Assembly: GCA_025093985.1 (NCBI GenBank)
Contig: JACAAK010000006.1
Coordinates: 62,001 to 126,000, forward strand
Direction: 5' to 3'
Source of the DNA: Calvatia gigantea
Lineage: Eukaryota; Basidiomycota; Agaricomycetes; Agaricales; Lycoperdaceae
Length of the DNA: 64,000 nt
In this document: positions 1 to 10,434 of the stretch, in pieces
Position numbering within the stretch: the first letter of the stretch is position 1
Layout: the number at the start of each line of letters is the position of its first letter
Notes under the pieces: model-generated
Seen by the model: the letters and a program-made list of their open reading frames with translations, nothing else
Database searches by the model: none
What the model was told of the DNA's origin: nothing
Program-made: the position numbers and the translations under genes

Positions 1-192
1 TTGTTCGAGATGCTGCGAAACTGCGAGATGGAGAGGAAAATGTGTCGGAGGATACCATTCTTGTGCTCAATACTGGCACTCACGTTCGTATTCCTGCCTC
101 GTTTGTTGGTCAGTATACTTTAACACTAGTGCGAACAGTGGTCTCGTGGTTCTTGGTATATGCTACCGAATAAAGGTGACACAGATGAGCAA
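1..192 (+). pseudogene. PC-esterase fragment (third copy), cut by window start
   Basis: Near-identical to 5234-5425 of the main esterase copy. It contains the end of exon 2 (reading FVRDAAKLRDGEENVSED), the LNTGTH motif, the 55 base intron, and the start of exon 3 (WSRGSWYMLPNKG). Identity stops abruptly after GATGAGCAA at 192, and the following sequence is unrelated to the gene. What lies to the left is outside the window, so this may be the broken 3' end of a copy whose 5' half is off-window. It is non-functional on the right side because it lacks exon 4 and the DCLHW exon. Confidence 0.85.
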
Positions 193-846
193 AACGCTAG
201 TCGCCTCTTTACCTAAGGATTTAGGGGAGCCCCGCCGATCACTGATCGGACATCAAAGCTCCTTACCTAAGGCTAGGCTTTGTCGGCAGCTCATCCAGGT
301 TATCCATAACAGTGGCGGGTGAGGGAAAACGTATTTATAACGCGATCTACACGAGATTTAGTCTACACGCAGGAAATCGAGGTCGTTGAAAATGGTGGTG
401 ATGTGTGAGTTCGAGGGGGATCGGTAAGAGTTGGTTGATGGGATATCAACGAGTCACACCACCTAAAAGTTCCCTCACGTTCGGCCAACCTTTCTCATTG
501 GCTTGACTGTTCCGGCTGAATCCCCTTCGCCCCGTCACACTCGCGGCACTTCTCACCTGGGTATGAGGTTCCTAGTCTAGATGCTGGTGGTGGGTGGATG
601 TTCAGTTGTACATCTTACGGCCAGCCAGTGGAACCATATCACAGGTTTCGTGATCACCGAGGTAGGGCTGAGGGTACCTGTGTTCAAAATGAGGAGCACC
701 GAGGATATGTATGCCTGTATGTTTGATAGGTGGGAGTAATTGGTAGGTCCCTGAAATTACCGGCACAAACCGTTCAATTTACTTCAATTGTTCTCATGAA
801 AGATATGTACTTTGCGCGAATAATGTATCGATGCACTTTCATCAAG
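193..846. other. No recognisable gene
   Basis: Begins at the break of the esterase fragment and runs to the 3' end of the aldo-keto reductase gene. Only short open frames without recognisable similarity are seen. CCTAAGG-type short motifs recur around 213-275, but I see no convincing element structure. Confidence 0.5.
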
Positions 847-2462
847 TTAAGCATGACCAAATATGGCCTTGGGTTTGTAGGGCTCCTCCAACTGCTGGAT
901 CTCTTCGGGTGTGAGCTTGACATTGACAGCACCTACAGCAAAGGACAGGTAAATACAATTCCTAATCGCAGTTGACTAGCCTCACGCACCAACGAGGTCG
1001 TGCAAGTTCTCCAACGAGGTCGTCCCGACGATGGGGGCAGTTACACCTGAGGGAGGTGAAATAGGGTATTGGAGTCGATACAAGTGAAATTTGAGCCTAC
1101 CAGGCTTGCTCATAATCCACGCAACTGCAACCTGGGCCATGCTGATGCCCTTCTTCTTCGCGATTGACTCGACGCTAAAAACTTGTGTCAACGCTGCATC
1201 AAAGCCCGATGCGACCCCACAAACCGGCCGATGATTTCTTGAGTTTCTGGAGCATCACCATAACCCGATTGGTATCGATCCGTTTCCTTGCGCTTCGTCG
1301 TGGCCGTGATTGGCCTACACAGAACTCCGCGAGCAATTGGTGACCAAGGGATGGAACCAACTCCAAACCACTAGAGCCAAAATAAAGTTAATACATCCTA
1401 GCGACGCTCGATCACAAGCAAACCTTGAGCGTTGGGAACATCTCGCGTTCTTCTTCTCGATAAATCAAGTTATAGTGATTTTGCATGGAGATGAAGGGTG
1501 TCAATTTATTATTGATAGCATAATCTTTGAGTAACGGTGAACGTGTTGTTGGGGAGAAAGAGCTGTTTCAACGTACTCTGCATTGCGGAAACTAAAACAA
1601 ACTCATATCGTTAACGTGGAGTTCCCGAGAGAACATGACGACTCACATTGCCAGGCATGACAAGAGGACATTCCGATATAACGAACATGCCCTGCTTGGA
1701 CGACGTCGTGAAGCGCTTGCATCTGGTTGAAGGTTGAGTAGATCGGTTGGACATAGTGAATGTAGCCGCGCACCGTTTCCTCAATAGGAGTTTCTGGATC
1801 AAAGCGGTGGCCTAAATTGGCTTTAGAATGTGAGCCAATCAGCGATAAAGAATCCTCATACATTGGAGTACATCGATGTAATCCAGCTGAAGCCTCTCCA
1901 AGCTTTTCTTGACAGAGTCGAAGATATGCTTCCTGCTCAATCCGTGCTGATTCAGGTAACCCTGTCGATCGGGATCCCTATATCTGCGATGGAGATGTGG
2001 GTTTATGGCCAACAGGGAAGAACACTTTAGTGAGAACGACGATCTCATCACGCGGGAGCTTCAGTTGCTTGATTGCTTTTCCCAGAATGATTTCTGAGGC
2101 CCCATTTGAATATACCTGATAGAGAGATCAACATGGTACACCAAAGGCAATACGTACAGTACATACGTTAGCAGTATCGAAGGCGTTAATTCCAGCATCG
2201 TAGCTATTTGCGGGATACTGTGAGCAAGTGAATACATAAGAAATGGGATGACGCACGCCGCCTTAATATGTTTGATGGATTCGTCTTCGGGGAGGACCCC
2301 ATCCTTGCCATTCTGGAGTACCATATGACATGCAGCCGAGGATAATCTTGGAAACCTTCAAACCGGAGGTTCCCAACCGAACTGCTAAGTGTCAGCAGAT
2401 TATACTCAGGATAAGTGAAGGGGCTTCGTACCGTAAGGCATGGTAGTATTTCTGTCTGACAT
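847..2462 (-). CDS. Aldo-keto reductase (AKR), multi-exon, possibly frameshifted
   Basis: NAD(P)H-dependent aldo-keto reductase of the fungal group that includes norsolorinic-acid-reductase-like enzymes. Splicing about ten short introns gives MPYAVRLGTSGLKVSKIILG, then SYGTPEWQ, YDAGINAFDTANVYSNG (Asp and the catalytic Tyr), IVVLTK (Lys), LDYIDVLQCHRFD (His), QALHDVVQAGHVRYIGMSS, YAINNKLTPFISMQNHYN, GVGSIPWSPIARGVL, VESIAKKKGISMAQVAVAWI, SKPGVTAPIVGTTSLENL and the C-terminus KPKAIFGHA. Start chosen at the ATG at 2462; stop TAA at 847-849. Two places do not join cleanly. One is an extra G in a GGGG run near 2305. The other is between VFFPVGHKPT and DRQGYLNQHG near 1985, where a 64 base intron would restore frame but drop about 20 residues. 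It is either a young pseudogene or carries sequence errors. The family call is firm; integrity is not. Confidence 0.8.
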
Positions 2463-2610
2463 TGTGGTCGAAAGTGGAGATGTGGATGTCTGAGGAAAAA
2501 GAAACCTGCAAGCAAAGTGCCTTTTATGCACTATTTGTTTGGGAAACATAATCGCTTGCTGCCTATTTTTGTTGCCGTGATTAATCAGCCCAACTTCTTG
2601 CCCCAGGAAC

Positions 2611-2875
2611 GCTTGTCTCGACACCCGAATTATACGAATCGCCACGCAATCGTAAACGCCACCTTCTGAACATTCAGTAATCACTCTCGACACCTTTCCG
2701 GACCCCTTATCATATCATTCTGAGCCTTCGGAACAGAATTGTCCACTGTTCCGTCATCTCATCATTTTCGTGATCTCCACTCCTACCTGCCCTTTCTAAC
2801 ACAATCCCTTTGGTCAAGAACAACATCGGACAGACGCCGACATGCTCGTGCACCTAGCCATAATCTCCCTCTTCA
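2611..2875 (-). mobile_element. LTR-like fragment (copy A), left-truncated
   Basis: Shares its sequence with the complete copy at 16463-16793 and, in the opposite orientation, with 59055-59405. Homology starts at CTTGTCTCGACACC and ends at the common border CTCCCTCTTCA. Copy A carries a small extra stretch near 2627-2640 (CGAATTATA) that is absent from copy B. The terminal 200 bases with the TGTTGTAGTC border are missing here. Read on the minus strand it begins TGAAGAGGG, preceded by a purine tract in the adjoining sequence. Confidence 0.6.
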
Positions 2876-3965
2876 CTTTCCCCCTCTGATACCAAATATG
2901 CCATTTGACTTCTCACCTCTTGCAAGGCTGATAATGCCTCTCAGGTTACAAAGGCCCTCCAAAATATTACCAACCAACCTGTTTCATCCAAAACAATTCG
3001 AAGGACACTCAAAAGGGCAGGGATGAAGGCTGTAGTAAAGAGAAAATGGCCTTTACTCATTAGGGTTCACAAGCAGAAGAGGCTGGTATTTGCAAAAACA
3101 TATGCAAACTGGACTGTGGAGGACTGGAAGCAGGTAGTTTGGACAGATGAGACTAAAATCAATCGGATGGGGTCAGATGGAAGGCATTGGATGTGGGAAA
3201 CAGCAGGAGAGGGGCTTAGTGACAGGCTGGTGAATGGAACTGTCAAGTTTGGAGGAGGTTCTTGCATGATATGGGGGTGCATGCTATAGCAGGGGCCTGG
3301 CCATATACACCACATTGAAGGTACCATGGATGGTGACCTTTATGTTCACATTTTGGATGACAAACTTTACCAAAGTCTCAAGAAATACAGGAAGAAGAAG
3401 TGGCAAGTCCTTTTCCAACAGGACAATGACTCCAAACACACAAGCAAAAAAGCAAAAATGTGGCTTGAAAACAGTGGTTTAAAGGTTATGGAGTGGCCAC
3501 CACAGTCCCCAGACCTTAATCCCATTGAACAGCTCTGGACTTATGTCAAAAACAGGCTAGAAGAGTATGAAAACTACCCTTCCAGCATAACTGAACTCAG
3601 AGAAAGGGTGGATATAGAATGGGGCAAAATTCCTGCATCAGTGTGTTAGAATTTGATAGAGAGTATGCCTAGGAGGGTTCAGGCTGTTTTTACAGGCCAA
3701 AGGGGGCTATACAAAGTACTAGAGAACTGATTTTGTGTAGTTTCAGACAGAGGGACAAAACCCTTCCAATGGACTCATAATGTTGATTAATTCATATCAC
3801 CACAGGAACTTAATATTACATAATGCTGTTTATACCTACTTGTAGATAAGATACAAGACTACCTACATTTAAATTCTGAAGTGGATACCTTTACTGGTTG
3901 CTGAGTTATTTGAGATTTCATGAAAAAGTCAAAATCATTGGAAGGGTTTTTGTCCCTTACTGTAC
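2876..3965 (+). mobile_element. Tc1-like DD34E transposon, inactive (copy A)
   Basis: The translation reads from ADNASQVTKALQNITNQPVS through KTIRRTLKRAGMK, VVWTDETKINR (first Asp), GGGSCMIWGCML, VLFQQDNDSKHTS (second Asp) to SPDLNPIEQLW (Glu). This is the DDE catalytic triad of Tc1-like transposases with DD34E spacing. It is dead: the N-terminal DNA-binding part is missing at the LTR border, a TAG replaces Trp at 3287 (TGG to TAG), and a TAG replaces Gln at 3646 (CAG to TAG). A run of five T near 3688 adds one base relative to copy B. Both stops are shared with copy B, so inactivation preceded duplication. Inverted arms AGGGACAAAACCC (3751-3770) and its complement (3936-3957) lie at the right end, followed by TTACTGTA. 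Confidence 0.88.
3751..3957. repeat. Inverted arms at the right end of the Tc1-like element
   Basis: The arm at 3751-3770 and the complementary arm at 3936-3957 (differing by one A in the A-run) enclose about 165 bases. The outer arm followed by TTACTGTA resembles a Tc1 terminal repeat next to a TA target. The inner arm facing it suggests either an internal copy of the terminal repeat or a small TIR element nested in the transposon tail. The same structure occurs in copy B near 17668-17875. Confidence 0.6.
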
Positions 3966-4289
3966 CTTCGAAAATTCATCTATGTACCAACTACACGAAG
4001 TATAATGTAAAATTTGCTATATACTCGGCATAATATCTATGAGAGGAATTCACCTTCTAACAGAAGCTTAAGCATTCCGGATTAGGGGAGTCTTTTAAAT
4101 TCTCAAAACCGGGCCTTCGTTGGCGCACAGAAGTGGGGCTGTTTTTATTTGTTTAGCAACGCCTTGCAAGAGAGTCTGGGAAATAATAAATATTTAATCC
4201 CAGGCTTTTCCTGGCATGGGGAGATATGGTGGCTTTATCCGAATAGGGTGCCATCGAACGGGCGCGAACCCCCCACCCCGTACTGCACA

Positions 4290-7200
4290 ATGCCCTCCAA
4301 TATCCCCCTCTTGATACCAGGAGGCCGACGTCGCCGCTCAACGTGTATTCTTTTCTTGTTCCTGGTGCCTCTCATCATTATCTACCGCTTCTCCGCGTAC
4401 CTAGCTGAATTGCCGTACTATCGCACGAAGGGGCTTCAAACACAAGTCACCGGAAAACTTGCGGAACACTCAAATGTCTCCGACATTGTGGGTGAAGACC
4501 CCGACTTTCCTCTGGACGCCACGTCCGCCGACAGTGAGGTACCTTGTAAACCCGATGAATGCATGCAGGGTTCTTGGGTACCGAGAGATCCCCCTTTCCG
4601 CTCTCTTGCGGACTTTTACAAAAGGTATCCGCCAACGCATCGAGGTAATTTCAAGATATGCGGAAGTGAAGAGAATAAACGCGAGCAGGAAGACCGAAAT
4701 AGGTTCCACCAGGCCCAGAAAGAAAGGTTGGTACAAGCAGCAAACTGGGTATGGAGGCCAACCAAGGGACAAATGAGGGAATGGAATGCAATCGATTTTG
4801 TTGTAAGGTTACTGCGAAGTCCAGGTGGACTCATATTCTCCGGAGGTACGACCGTCAAAGCGACAAATCAACAGGCGTTCGACCCGTACTTACAAGTCTT
4901 TACTAGACTCCATCACTCGTCAACACTTCCAGTGGTTAGAGTACGCGCTGGCCCGAGCGGACATCTATATCACCGAAGATCCTTCCCACCTTCCCTCACA
5001 CTCTCACAAACGACTGCATCAATTCATCCTTCGGCCGTTAGACCCGATGACGACTTATTTGCAAGAGCGTGCTAGGGTACCTGATTCCCGTCTACAAAGA
5101 CCGATCTATACCAAAATTGATAACCACATACTTATTGGTGAAAAGGAGGTTCGAGAGTTCGCTGCTCCATTTGGAGCCAAGGAAAGCTTCCCATGGTATG
5201 ATATTTTCGACTACTTCGAAGGTTGGGAGGGTTTTGTTCGAGATGCTGCGAAACTGCGAGATGGAGAGGAAAATGTGTCGGAGGATACCATTCTTGTGCT
5301 CAATACTGGCACTCACGTTCGTATTCCTGCCTCGTTTGTTGGTCAGTATACTTTAACACTAGTGCGAACAGTGGTCTCGTGGTTCTTGGTATATGCTACC
5401 GAATAAAGGTGACACAGATGAGCAACAATCGCGTGTCGCGGTAGCCTTCAAAAAGATGGTATGGCGTCCAACGATTTTTTATGAGCTTGATTCAGCTGAA
5501 CTTACTGGTGGTGACACCAGATTGAACTCGTCACCTCACGGTTGAATCCGATACCGAGGCTATCAGTATATTACCGTGCCGCGGCTCCAGGGCATCCGGC
5601 CTGTTCCTCATCCACATTCTATAATTCCTTCCGCGTGAACTCTACCGTGCCTTTCCCTCCTGGCGCCGGTGATCATGACACGAAACTATCCACAGACGCG
5701 TCAACCCTCTACACAGATCCGTATACAAACGCCTCGGCGGCTCGGTTCGCCATGTCAAATATAAGGCAGGGTTTGGAGGCGTCTACCCTCGATAAACAGC
5801 AGAAAGTCGTTCGACAAAGGTGGGATTGGGATCGCCTGGAGGCCCACAACGCTGAGTGGAAGATCGCAATAGATGATATAGCGAACAAGCAAGGCTCCCC
5901 AGCTGGTTCGGGTGCCCTCCGGAAAGCCAAGTGGTTTTATATGGACATCTGGGATATGGCTCTTCAACGCCCAGACGCACATACGCAGAATCTCGTTGAT
6001 CCAGCCCATGAGAACTACTAAGCTAACGACACTTCCAGTAGTTAGGGGGCTTAAACCAAGCGGAAATGATACTAAGAAACCGCAATGTTGCCTTCAACTA
6101 CAGGCTTCATATTTCTCTCGCCTTAAGTTCCAAGGCTTTTGGCAGACCCAATAGGTTCCTGTTAATGTCTTTAGAGATATACCAAAATTGTCAGCTCCTT
6201 TGTCGGGTGAGGGAGAGGGTTCAGGTAATTACAAATAGCCCGCGTGTTTAAAAATTCGGGAATGAAGGTGGAGGTTCTGTTGGAAATTCGAAATTCCAAG
6301 ATGGCGGAATATTCGAGATACCTTCTCGTGCTCATACGGCTCACTTTCGATCCTCCCGTCCTTGTCAGTACATTTAAGATAGGCAAGCGTCTCACGTGCG
6401 GTAGCAGCTATACGTTCCTTAACTTTTTGAGCCTTCGGTGACTACGCTTTACGGGCCAAAACCCAAACGTTTCATCAGCTTTTAGCGACTATGGTGTGAT
6501 TCTTTGAATCGGCCTCACGGTGATCCACACAGGCTATAGTTTTTGGCTTCGTCGTTTATCCGGTCTTGTCCTTGAGATTCGTAATGTTTGGTCTTTTAAG
6601 GCTTCGTGTTGCTTGGATCCTTCTTTGAACTCCACGAAGCGCCGGCGTACGAGACCGTGAAAGCTCGGCGGTTCGTTGGCAAGTTAATTAAACAGAATGA
6701 GAATGACCTCGGTGAAGGAGGAGGGTTCGAAGTGGTTGATGGATGTTGGGCAAACGGTTTGTGGATTCGCGACTCGATTTTGGAACAAGAGGTCGGATGT
6801 TGCCCGTGCCTTTGAAAGGATGTTTATCGTTCAAAGGGATCAGGTCTTAAAGCCAGGCCTTAATAAATTTCGTTGGTCGGATCCAGGATGGGCCCACTGA
6901 GTTAGTAGGGGAAGTGGCGCTGATGTTTGGGGGAAAATCCCAGCCAGGGTGGTACCGTGGTCGAAATCTGGATACAAAACATCTGTTTTCTGGCACACCA
7001 ACCTTATGATTGGGTCGCCAACCTGCTCTGAAACGCCTCTACTTAGGTGGGGTATAAGATGGCTCAAGCAATGCGAAAGGCGACTTTGAGTTGCGACAGC
7101 GGAAAAAATTCTACAACTTGGAATTTACAATTTTCCCAGCTCGTTAAGGCACGTATTGACTTCTCCAAGGTGTTCGTTTCAAAAATAGTGAATAGGAAGC

Positions 7201-7676
7201 ATAATGGATCCGACACAGGTGAGATTACGTACTTTAATACTGAAGCTATTCCTGGAAATGGTCCGTCCAAATGTCAGGAGGAAGGATGACAGATTTCCAC
7301 ATCGACAGAGCACCTAGCCGTTATGCCACTCCAAAGGTGGGGAAGTCGACACAATTCGGTTTGAAGTGGCACCCGGCGGGATAACTGGATTTCTCGGGCG
7401 CGCTTCCCCGTGATTCCCTTTCCATGAAAGGTTCCTGCTGCGAGATTCTGGTGAGTTATACTGGATTGTTCAATTCACCTGTTCCGACAGCGTCACTGGG
7501 GTCTACCGGCTCTCCTTAGACTGTTTGCACTGTAAGTAGGGGAAGAATTGTCGCGATGTTTTGACTGTGCAACCTAATCGAAGCCCTAGGGTGTGTACCA
7601 AATGTGGTCGAACAATGGATGGAGTACCTTAATCATCTGATTTTCTGGGATGAGAGCAGAAATTCATGACCGCACT
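4290..7676 (+). pseudogene. PC-esterase (Pmr5/Cas1 family), interrupted by 1.5 kb insertion (copy A)
   Basis: Type II membrane acyl-esterase/O-acetyltransferase-like protein of the PC-esterase superfamily, expected to act on cell-surface glycans in the Golgi or secretory path. The start ATG at 4290 gives MPSNIPLLIPGGRRRRS followed by the membrane anchor CILFLFLVPLIIIYRF. Then come CMQGSWVPRDPPFRSL, NWVWRPTKGQMREW and FVVRLLRSPGGLIFSG. An intron at 4846-4906 joins to form the catalytic GDS motif (GDSITRQHFQW). Further introns lie at 5317-5371 (joins LNTGTH to WSRGSWYML) and 5459-5520 (joins AFKKM to IELVTSRLNPIPRLSVYYRA). The last exons with the catalytic DCLHW motif and VVEQWMEYLNHLIFWDESRN resume at 7519, but 1.5 kb of unrelated DNA and an immediate stop after HENY separate them. 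As it stands the product ends at about 6021 without the DxxH dyad. Confidence 0.85.
6018..7518. mobile_element. 1.5 kb insertion inside the esterase gene
   Basis: Present in copy A and absent from copy B (22110), where TAT GAC TGT reads straight through. A TA dinucleotide is present on both inner borders (6016-6017 and 7517-7518), compatible with a TA target duplication but not proof. The internal sequence starts CTAAGCTAACG and ends CGGCTCTCCT. I see no coding capacity and no clear terminal inverted repeats. It could be a non-autonomous transposon or unrelated filler DNA. Alternatively copy B may have lost it cleanly. Confidence 0.6.
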
Positions 7677-8140
7677 TGCGCTTCTGCCTGTATTTTTCGA
7701 CACGACCTCTGGTGTTTGCGTACGTGCGAGTATAGTAGATTCCGTTCTGCGCGGGTGCGATAGGCGACCTCGTGCAGTGTAACGATAGGGCGGAAAGCTA
7801 CATCATAAGCGTACAACTTTTGAGAACTTACTGCGCCAGCGAGCGAGCCCTTGAGGCGAGCGGATAGGGCAACTGTGACCCCATGTTTTTCGGTATACTC
7901 CTCCGAATGGACGATAGGACTAAAAAAATTGAAAATGCAGTCAAAGAGTTGAGGACTTCGATACTTATAATTACTGCGGCTTTGATGTTGCCTTGCGAGT
8001 CGTCCGGATCCCCAATATGCCTCCAACCAAAGTGTCGACAAAACAGGACTCGACACCGTCAAAGTCCATTGTAGCCTCAATGCCACTTCCAACAGGATGT
8101 CCATCGTTGAACACAATGTCCGAATGAACCTGTGGCGCAA
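7664..8140 (-). CDS. Uncharacterised open frame, duplicated at 22255-22737
   Basis: An open frame of 158 codons that I do not recognise. The copy at 22255-22737 differs by a six-base insertion, several substitutions and a frame change near the C-terminus, so this single frame is probably not the true product. On the same strand another frame reads VHSDIVFNDGHPVGSGIEA, and a third gives a convincing membrane segment AVIISIEVLNSLTAFSIFLV around 7905-7975. The locus is therefore more likely a multi-exon or frameshifted gene for a membrane protein on the minus strand. It lies tail-to-tail with the esterase 3' end and just downstream of the acidic protein gene. Confidence 0.35.
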   Translation of the reverse strand: MRHRFIRTLCSTMDILLEVALRLQWTLTVSSPVLSTLWLEAYWGSGRLARQHQSRSNYKYRSPQLFDCIFNFFSPIVHSEEYTEKHGVTVALSARLKGSLAGAVSSQKLYAYDVAFRPIVTLHEVAYRTRAERNLLYSHVRKHQRSCRKIQAEAQVRS

Positions 8141-8155
8141 CGCCTGAACAACTGA

Positions 8156-8818
8156 CTACTCGTCATCAGAGTCGCCCTCATCATCCCCGTCATTCCCTAT
8201 ATCATCACTCAAAATGATATTCCTGCTATCGAAAGCATTGCCGCTTTCGAGAGAACTGCGGGGATCAATCCGGGTGCTATCCAGGCTGTCCCTCTCGTTT
8301 GCCCTCTTCTCCTTCTGCTTCCTTCCTTTAGCCCCCGGCCTTCTGTTGATATCGTCGCCGCTCTTGTCATCGAATTCTGCCTCATCGTCCTGATCGTCCG
8401 TGCCTTCAGGATCAGTGTCCCCAGAATTGGTATCGTCATCATCGCCATCCGTCCCAGATTCGTCTGTCTCATCATCCTCACCAGACTCATCAACGTCTCC
8501 AGAGTCTGGATCATCGTCACCAGACTCTTCTGGATCGTTCTTCTTGGACTTTTTCTTCCTAGCCCTCTGCGATTCGCTCTCCGATTCCCCCTCCATTTCA
8601 GCGCGTTGATGAGGGCGTCGTGAGCCAAGGGAAGGCAAATGCGTATACATACGTTTGCCCGTTATGGCGAAGGATTTGGTAACGGGTTTGACCTCCCCAT
8701 TAGCGACAGTAATTCCTCGGTCAGTCGTTGCAGAACGACGAACAAGCTGGACAGGCGCAGCGACCACGAGGGTGACCGTCGCGCAAGCAAAGGCGAATAA
8801 CGCGTAAAGTAATTGCAT
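8156..8818 (-). CDS. Secreted Asp/Glu-rich low-complexity protein 1
   Basis: 220 codons. The N-terminus LLYALFAFACATVTLVVAAP is a clear signal peptide ending at an Ala-Ala-Pro site. A Lys/Arg-containing stretch follows, then a very acidic Ser/Asp/Glu/Gly tract (ESGDDDPDSGDVDESGEDDE), a basic patch (GAKGRKQKEKRANERD) and an acidic tail ending GDDEGDSDDE. It is predicted to be disordered and extracellular; function unknown. A short intron near 8590-8650 is possible. The neighbour at 9203-9812 has the same layout, so the two look like a diverged tandem pair. The last 80 bases of this gene recur at 22753-22835. Confidence 0.65.
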   Translation of the reverse strand: MQLLYALFAFACATVTLVVAAPVQLVRRSATTDRGITVANGEVKPVTKSFAITGKRMYTHLPSLGSRRPHQRAEMEGESESESQRARKKKSKKNDPEESGDDDPDSGDVDESGEDDETDESGTDGDDDDTNSGDTDPEGTDDQDDEAEFDDKSGDDINRRPGAKGRKQKEKRANERDSLDSTRIDPRSSLESGNAFDSRNIILSDDIGNDGDDEGDSDDE

Positions 8819-9202
8819 TCCTATGATAACTTATTAGAGTTGGCGCAAGGAGGAGGAGCATGAACCATACAAATTGAAAGGTCGGATACTGAAAGGAACG
8901 TTGTGGGGTCCGTCCTGTGTCGAACCGGTGTCAGAGCGGTGCCGAATATTTATATTCAAAGTGTGTACCTAGAACACTCTCGGAGGTCGCTTCTAGCGTA
9001 GCAGATAGTGTACTATATTGTGGTTCCATTTCGCCACCAACATTAGCAAATTTGCTATCGGGGAATCCTCCGAAAATTTTGGTGACTCTTATCAAATTCA
9101 GACGAGCGTCGGCGTCTAACGATACCACAGGAATCATGAATACGAGTAGACTTCTGGGAATACAGGAAACCCGAGGTCTCGGGCTGGAGAAACAAAATGG
9201 GC
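8819..9202. other. Intergenic, between the two acidic protein genes
   Basis: Presumed promoter region of the gene at 8156-8818 and 3' flank of the next gene. No gene or repeat recognised. Confidence 0.5.
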
Positions 9203-9812
9203 CTATTCCTCATCGTTGTCCGTCCCGTTTTCATTCTCGGATGCATTGTCAGTGCCAGGGTCATCATCCGATCCAGTCTCATCTCCGCCTTTGCGGTTGC
9301 CGCCCTTCCTTTTAGGTTTCTTCTGCTTTGGAGCCTTCTTTTTGGGCTTTTTGACCTTCTTTCTGCTCTTACGGCCACCACCGCTTTCCCCATCACTGTC
9401 CTCATTATCCGCGTGGTGTTGTATTTCTTTGCTTTCGGGACCAGCGCCATCTGAGGCGATCCCACCCACAGGCTTGGTCCCCCCTGACTCGTCAACAACT
9501 CCGGAATTTGCGTCACCTCCTGTATTTGTCAGGTTATGGTGATGAAAGTCCTTTGACTTCGGCTTCTTGGAATTTTCCTTCCTTTTTCTTCTCGTCGGCA
9601 CGCTTGCGGAAGTGCCTTTCTGCGACGGAACGGAAACGGGTTCGGGGGCGGTATTTTGTTGTGGAAAGGGGCCTTTCAAGCGGTTTAATGTCCCTGCTGA
9701 CTGTGAAAACCTCGTTGACATTGATGGTTGGATGGGAAGATTGGAGGGGTGCGGCAATAACGAGGGTGGTGGATACACCGAGAAGGGCGACAAAAGCGTG
9801 GAACAGACGCAT
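9203..9812 (-). CDS. Secreted charged low-complexity protein 2
   Basis: The start at 9812 gives the signal peptide MRLFHAFVALLGVSTTLVIA followed by APLQ, the same arrangement as the neighbour at 8156-8818. The body continues in one frame to HFRKRADEKKKEGKFQEAE near 9545. A shifted frame then provides a Gly/Asp-rich segment, a Lys-rich block (RKSRKKVKKPKKKAPKQKK) and the acidic C-terminus NASENENGTDNDEE. A short intron or a frameshift must lie between 9540 and 9600; I could not place a canonical intron with confidence. No known domain. The alternation of basic and acidic blocks after a signal peptide is shared with protein 1. Confidence 0.55.
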
Positions 9813-10434
9813 TCTTTCTGGGCCAGGCATCGGTTAGCAAGACTGTCATTGAGTGAAATCAAGCCTCATACACAGATCTAAAAGAGTGTGTTTTTTCAAA
9901 GGAGGGTGAGTGGTGTGTTCCGAGTCCGTTTGAGAAAATGAGGAAATTGAAATTGATTGGTGGAAGGTTTTATAGCTCGACGTGAATTATGCGCCCAGAA
10001 AGATTGGCAGGCTTCTAGTGGCCGACGATGCTCGAACTAACGATTCCGGCCTCTGATCGTAACGGCACCCCATAGTATGCAACTTACGTGATGAGAAAAT
10101 TCTTAGCATAGAACCGAGGACCTGCATTATATATATTGTATCTATATTCTGAGGCATACTAGCATCTACCTCACCCCAATGCTTGTAAAGAGCGACTTGG
10201 AAAAGCGGAAAAAATCTAGGCAGTCGACCCTGTCGTAATCCATAGCAATCTTCTCACATGCAATTTATGGGGTATTAGGTGGCTAAAACCCCTTGAAACT
10301 GATTTCGATTTCCGGAAATTCTATGGCTGATGGCAGGGTATGAGTTATATTTGTAGCCATGGGCTACAGCAGAGTCAACTGTACGCTCGTGTGGAACTCG
10401 ATTTACAACAGTGGGGTACATGTGGGCGATTCGT
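9813..10434. other. Intergenic, no gene recognised
   Basis: Upstream of the second acidic protein gene. Contains an AT-rich patch near 10125-10160 (ATATATATTGTATCTATATT). A stretch at about 10020-10060 superficially resembles part of a tRNA T-arm but lacks the rest. Confidence 0.4.

Noticed and set aside
2876..2915. TGGTATCAGAG-like primer-binding site (minus strand) beside the LTR-like copy A
   Set aside because: It lies on the side and strand where a polypurine tract is expected for the same LTR orientation, so it cannot serve as the primer site of that element. Probably chance.
7285..7345. Possible tRNA fragment (GAGCACCTAGCCGTTATGCC)
   Set aside because: Does not fold into a cloverleaf and lies inside the 1.5 kb insertion with no flanking signals.
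8400..8609. Ser/Pro-rich plus-strand frame
   Set aside because: It is the antisense of the Asp/Glu-rich tract of the secreted acidic protein and has no independent support. The similar frame at 9216-9542 is antisense of the second protein.
10005..10075. tRNA-like sequence (CTCGAACTAACG)
   Set aside because: Only a T-arm-like part is present. No D-arm, anticodon arm or pairing acceptor stem could be drawn.
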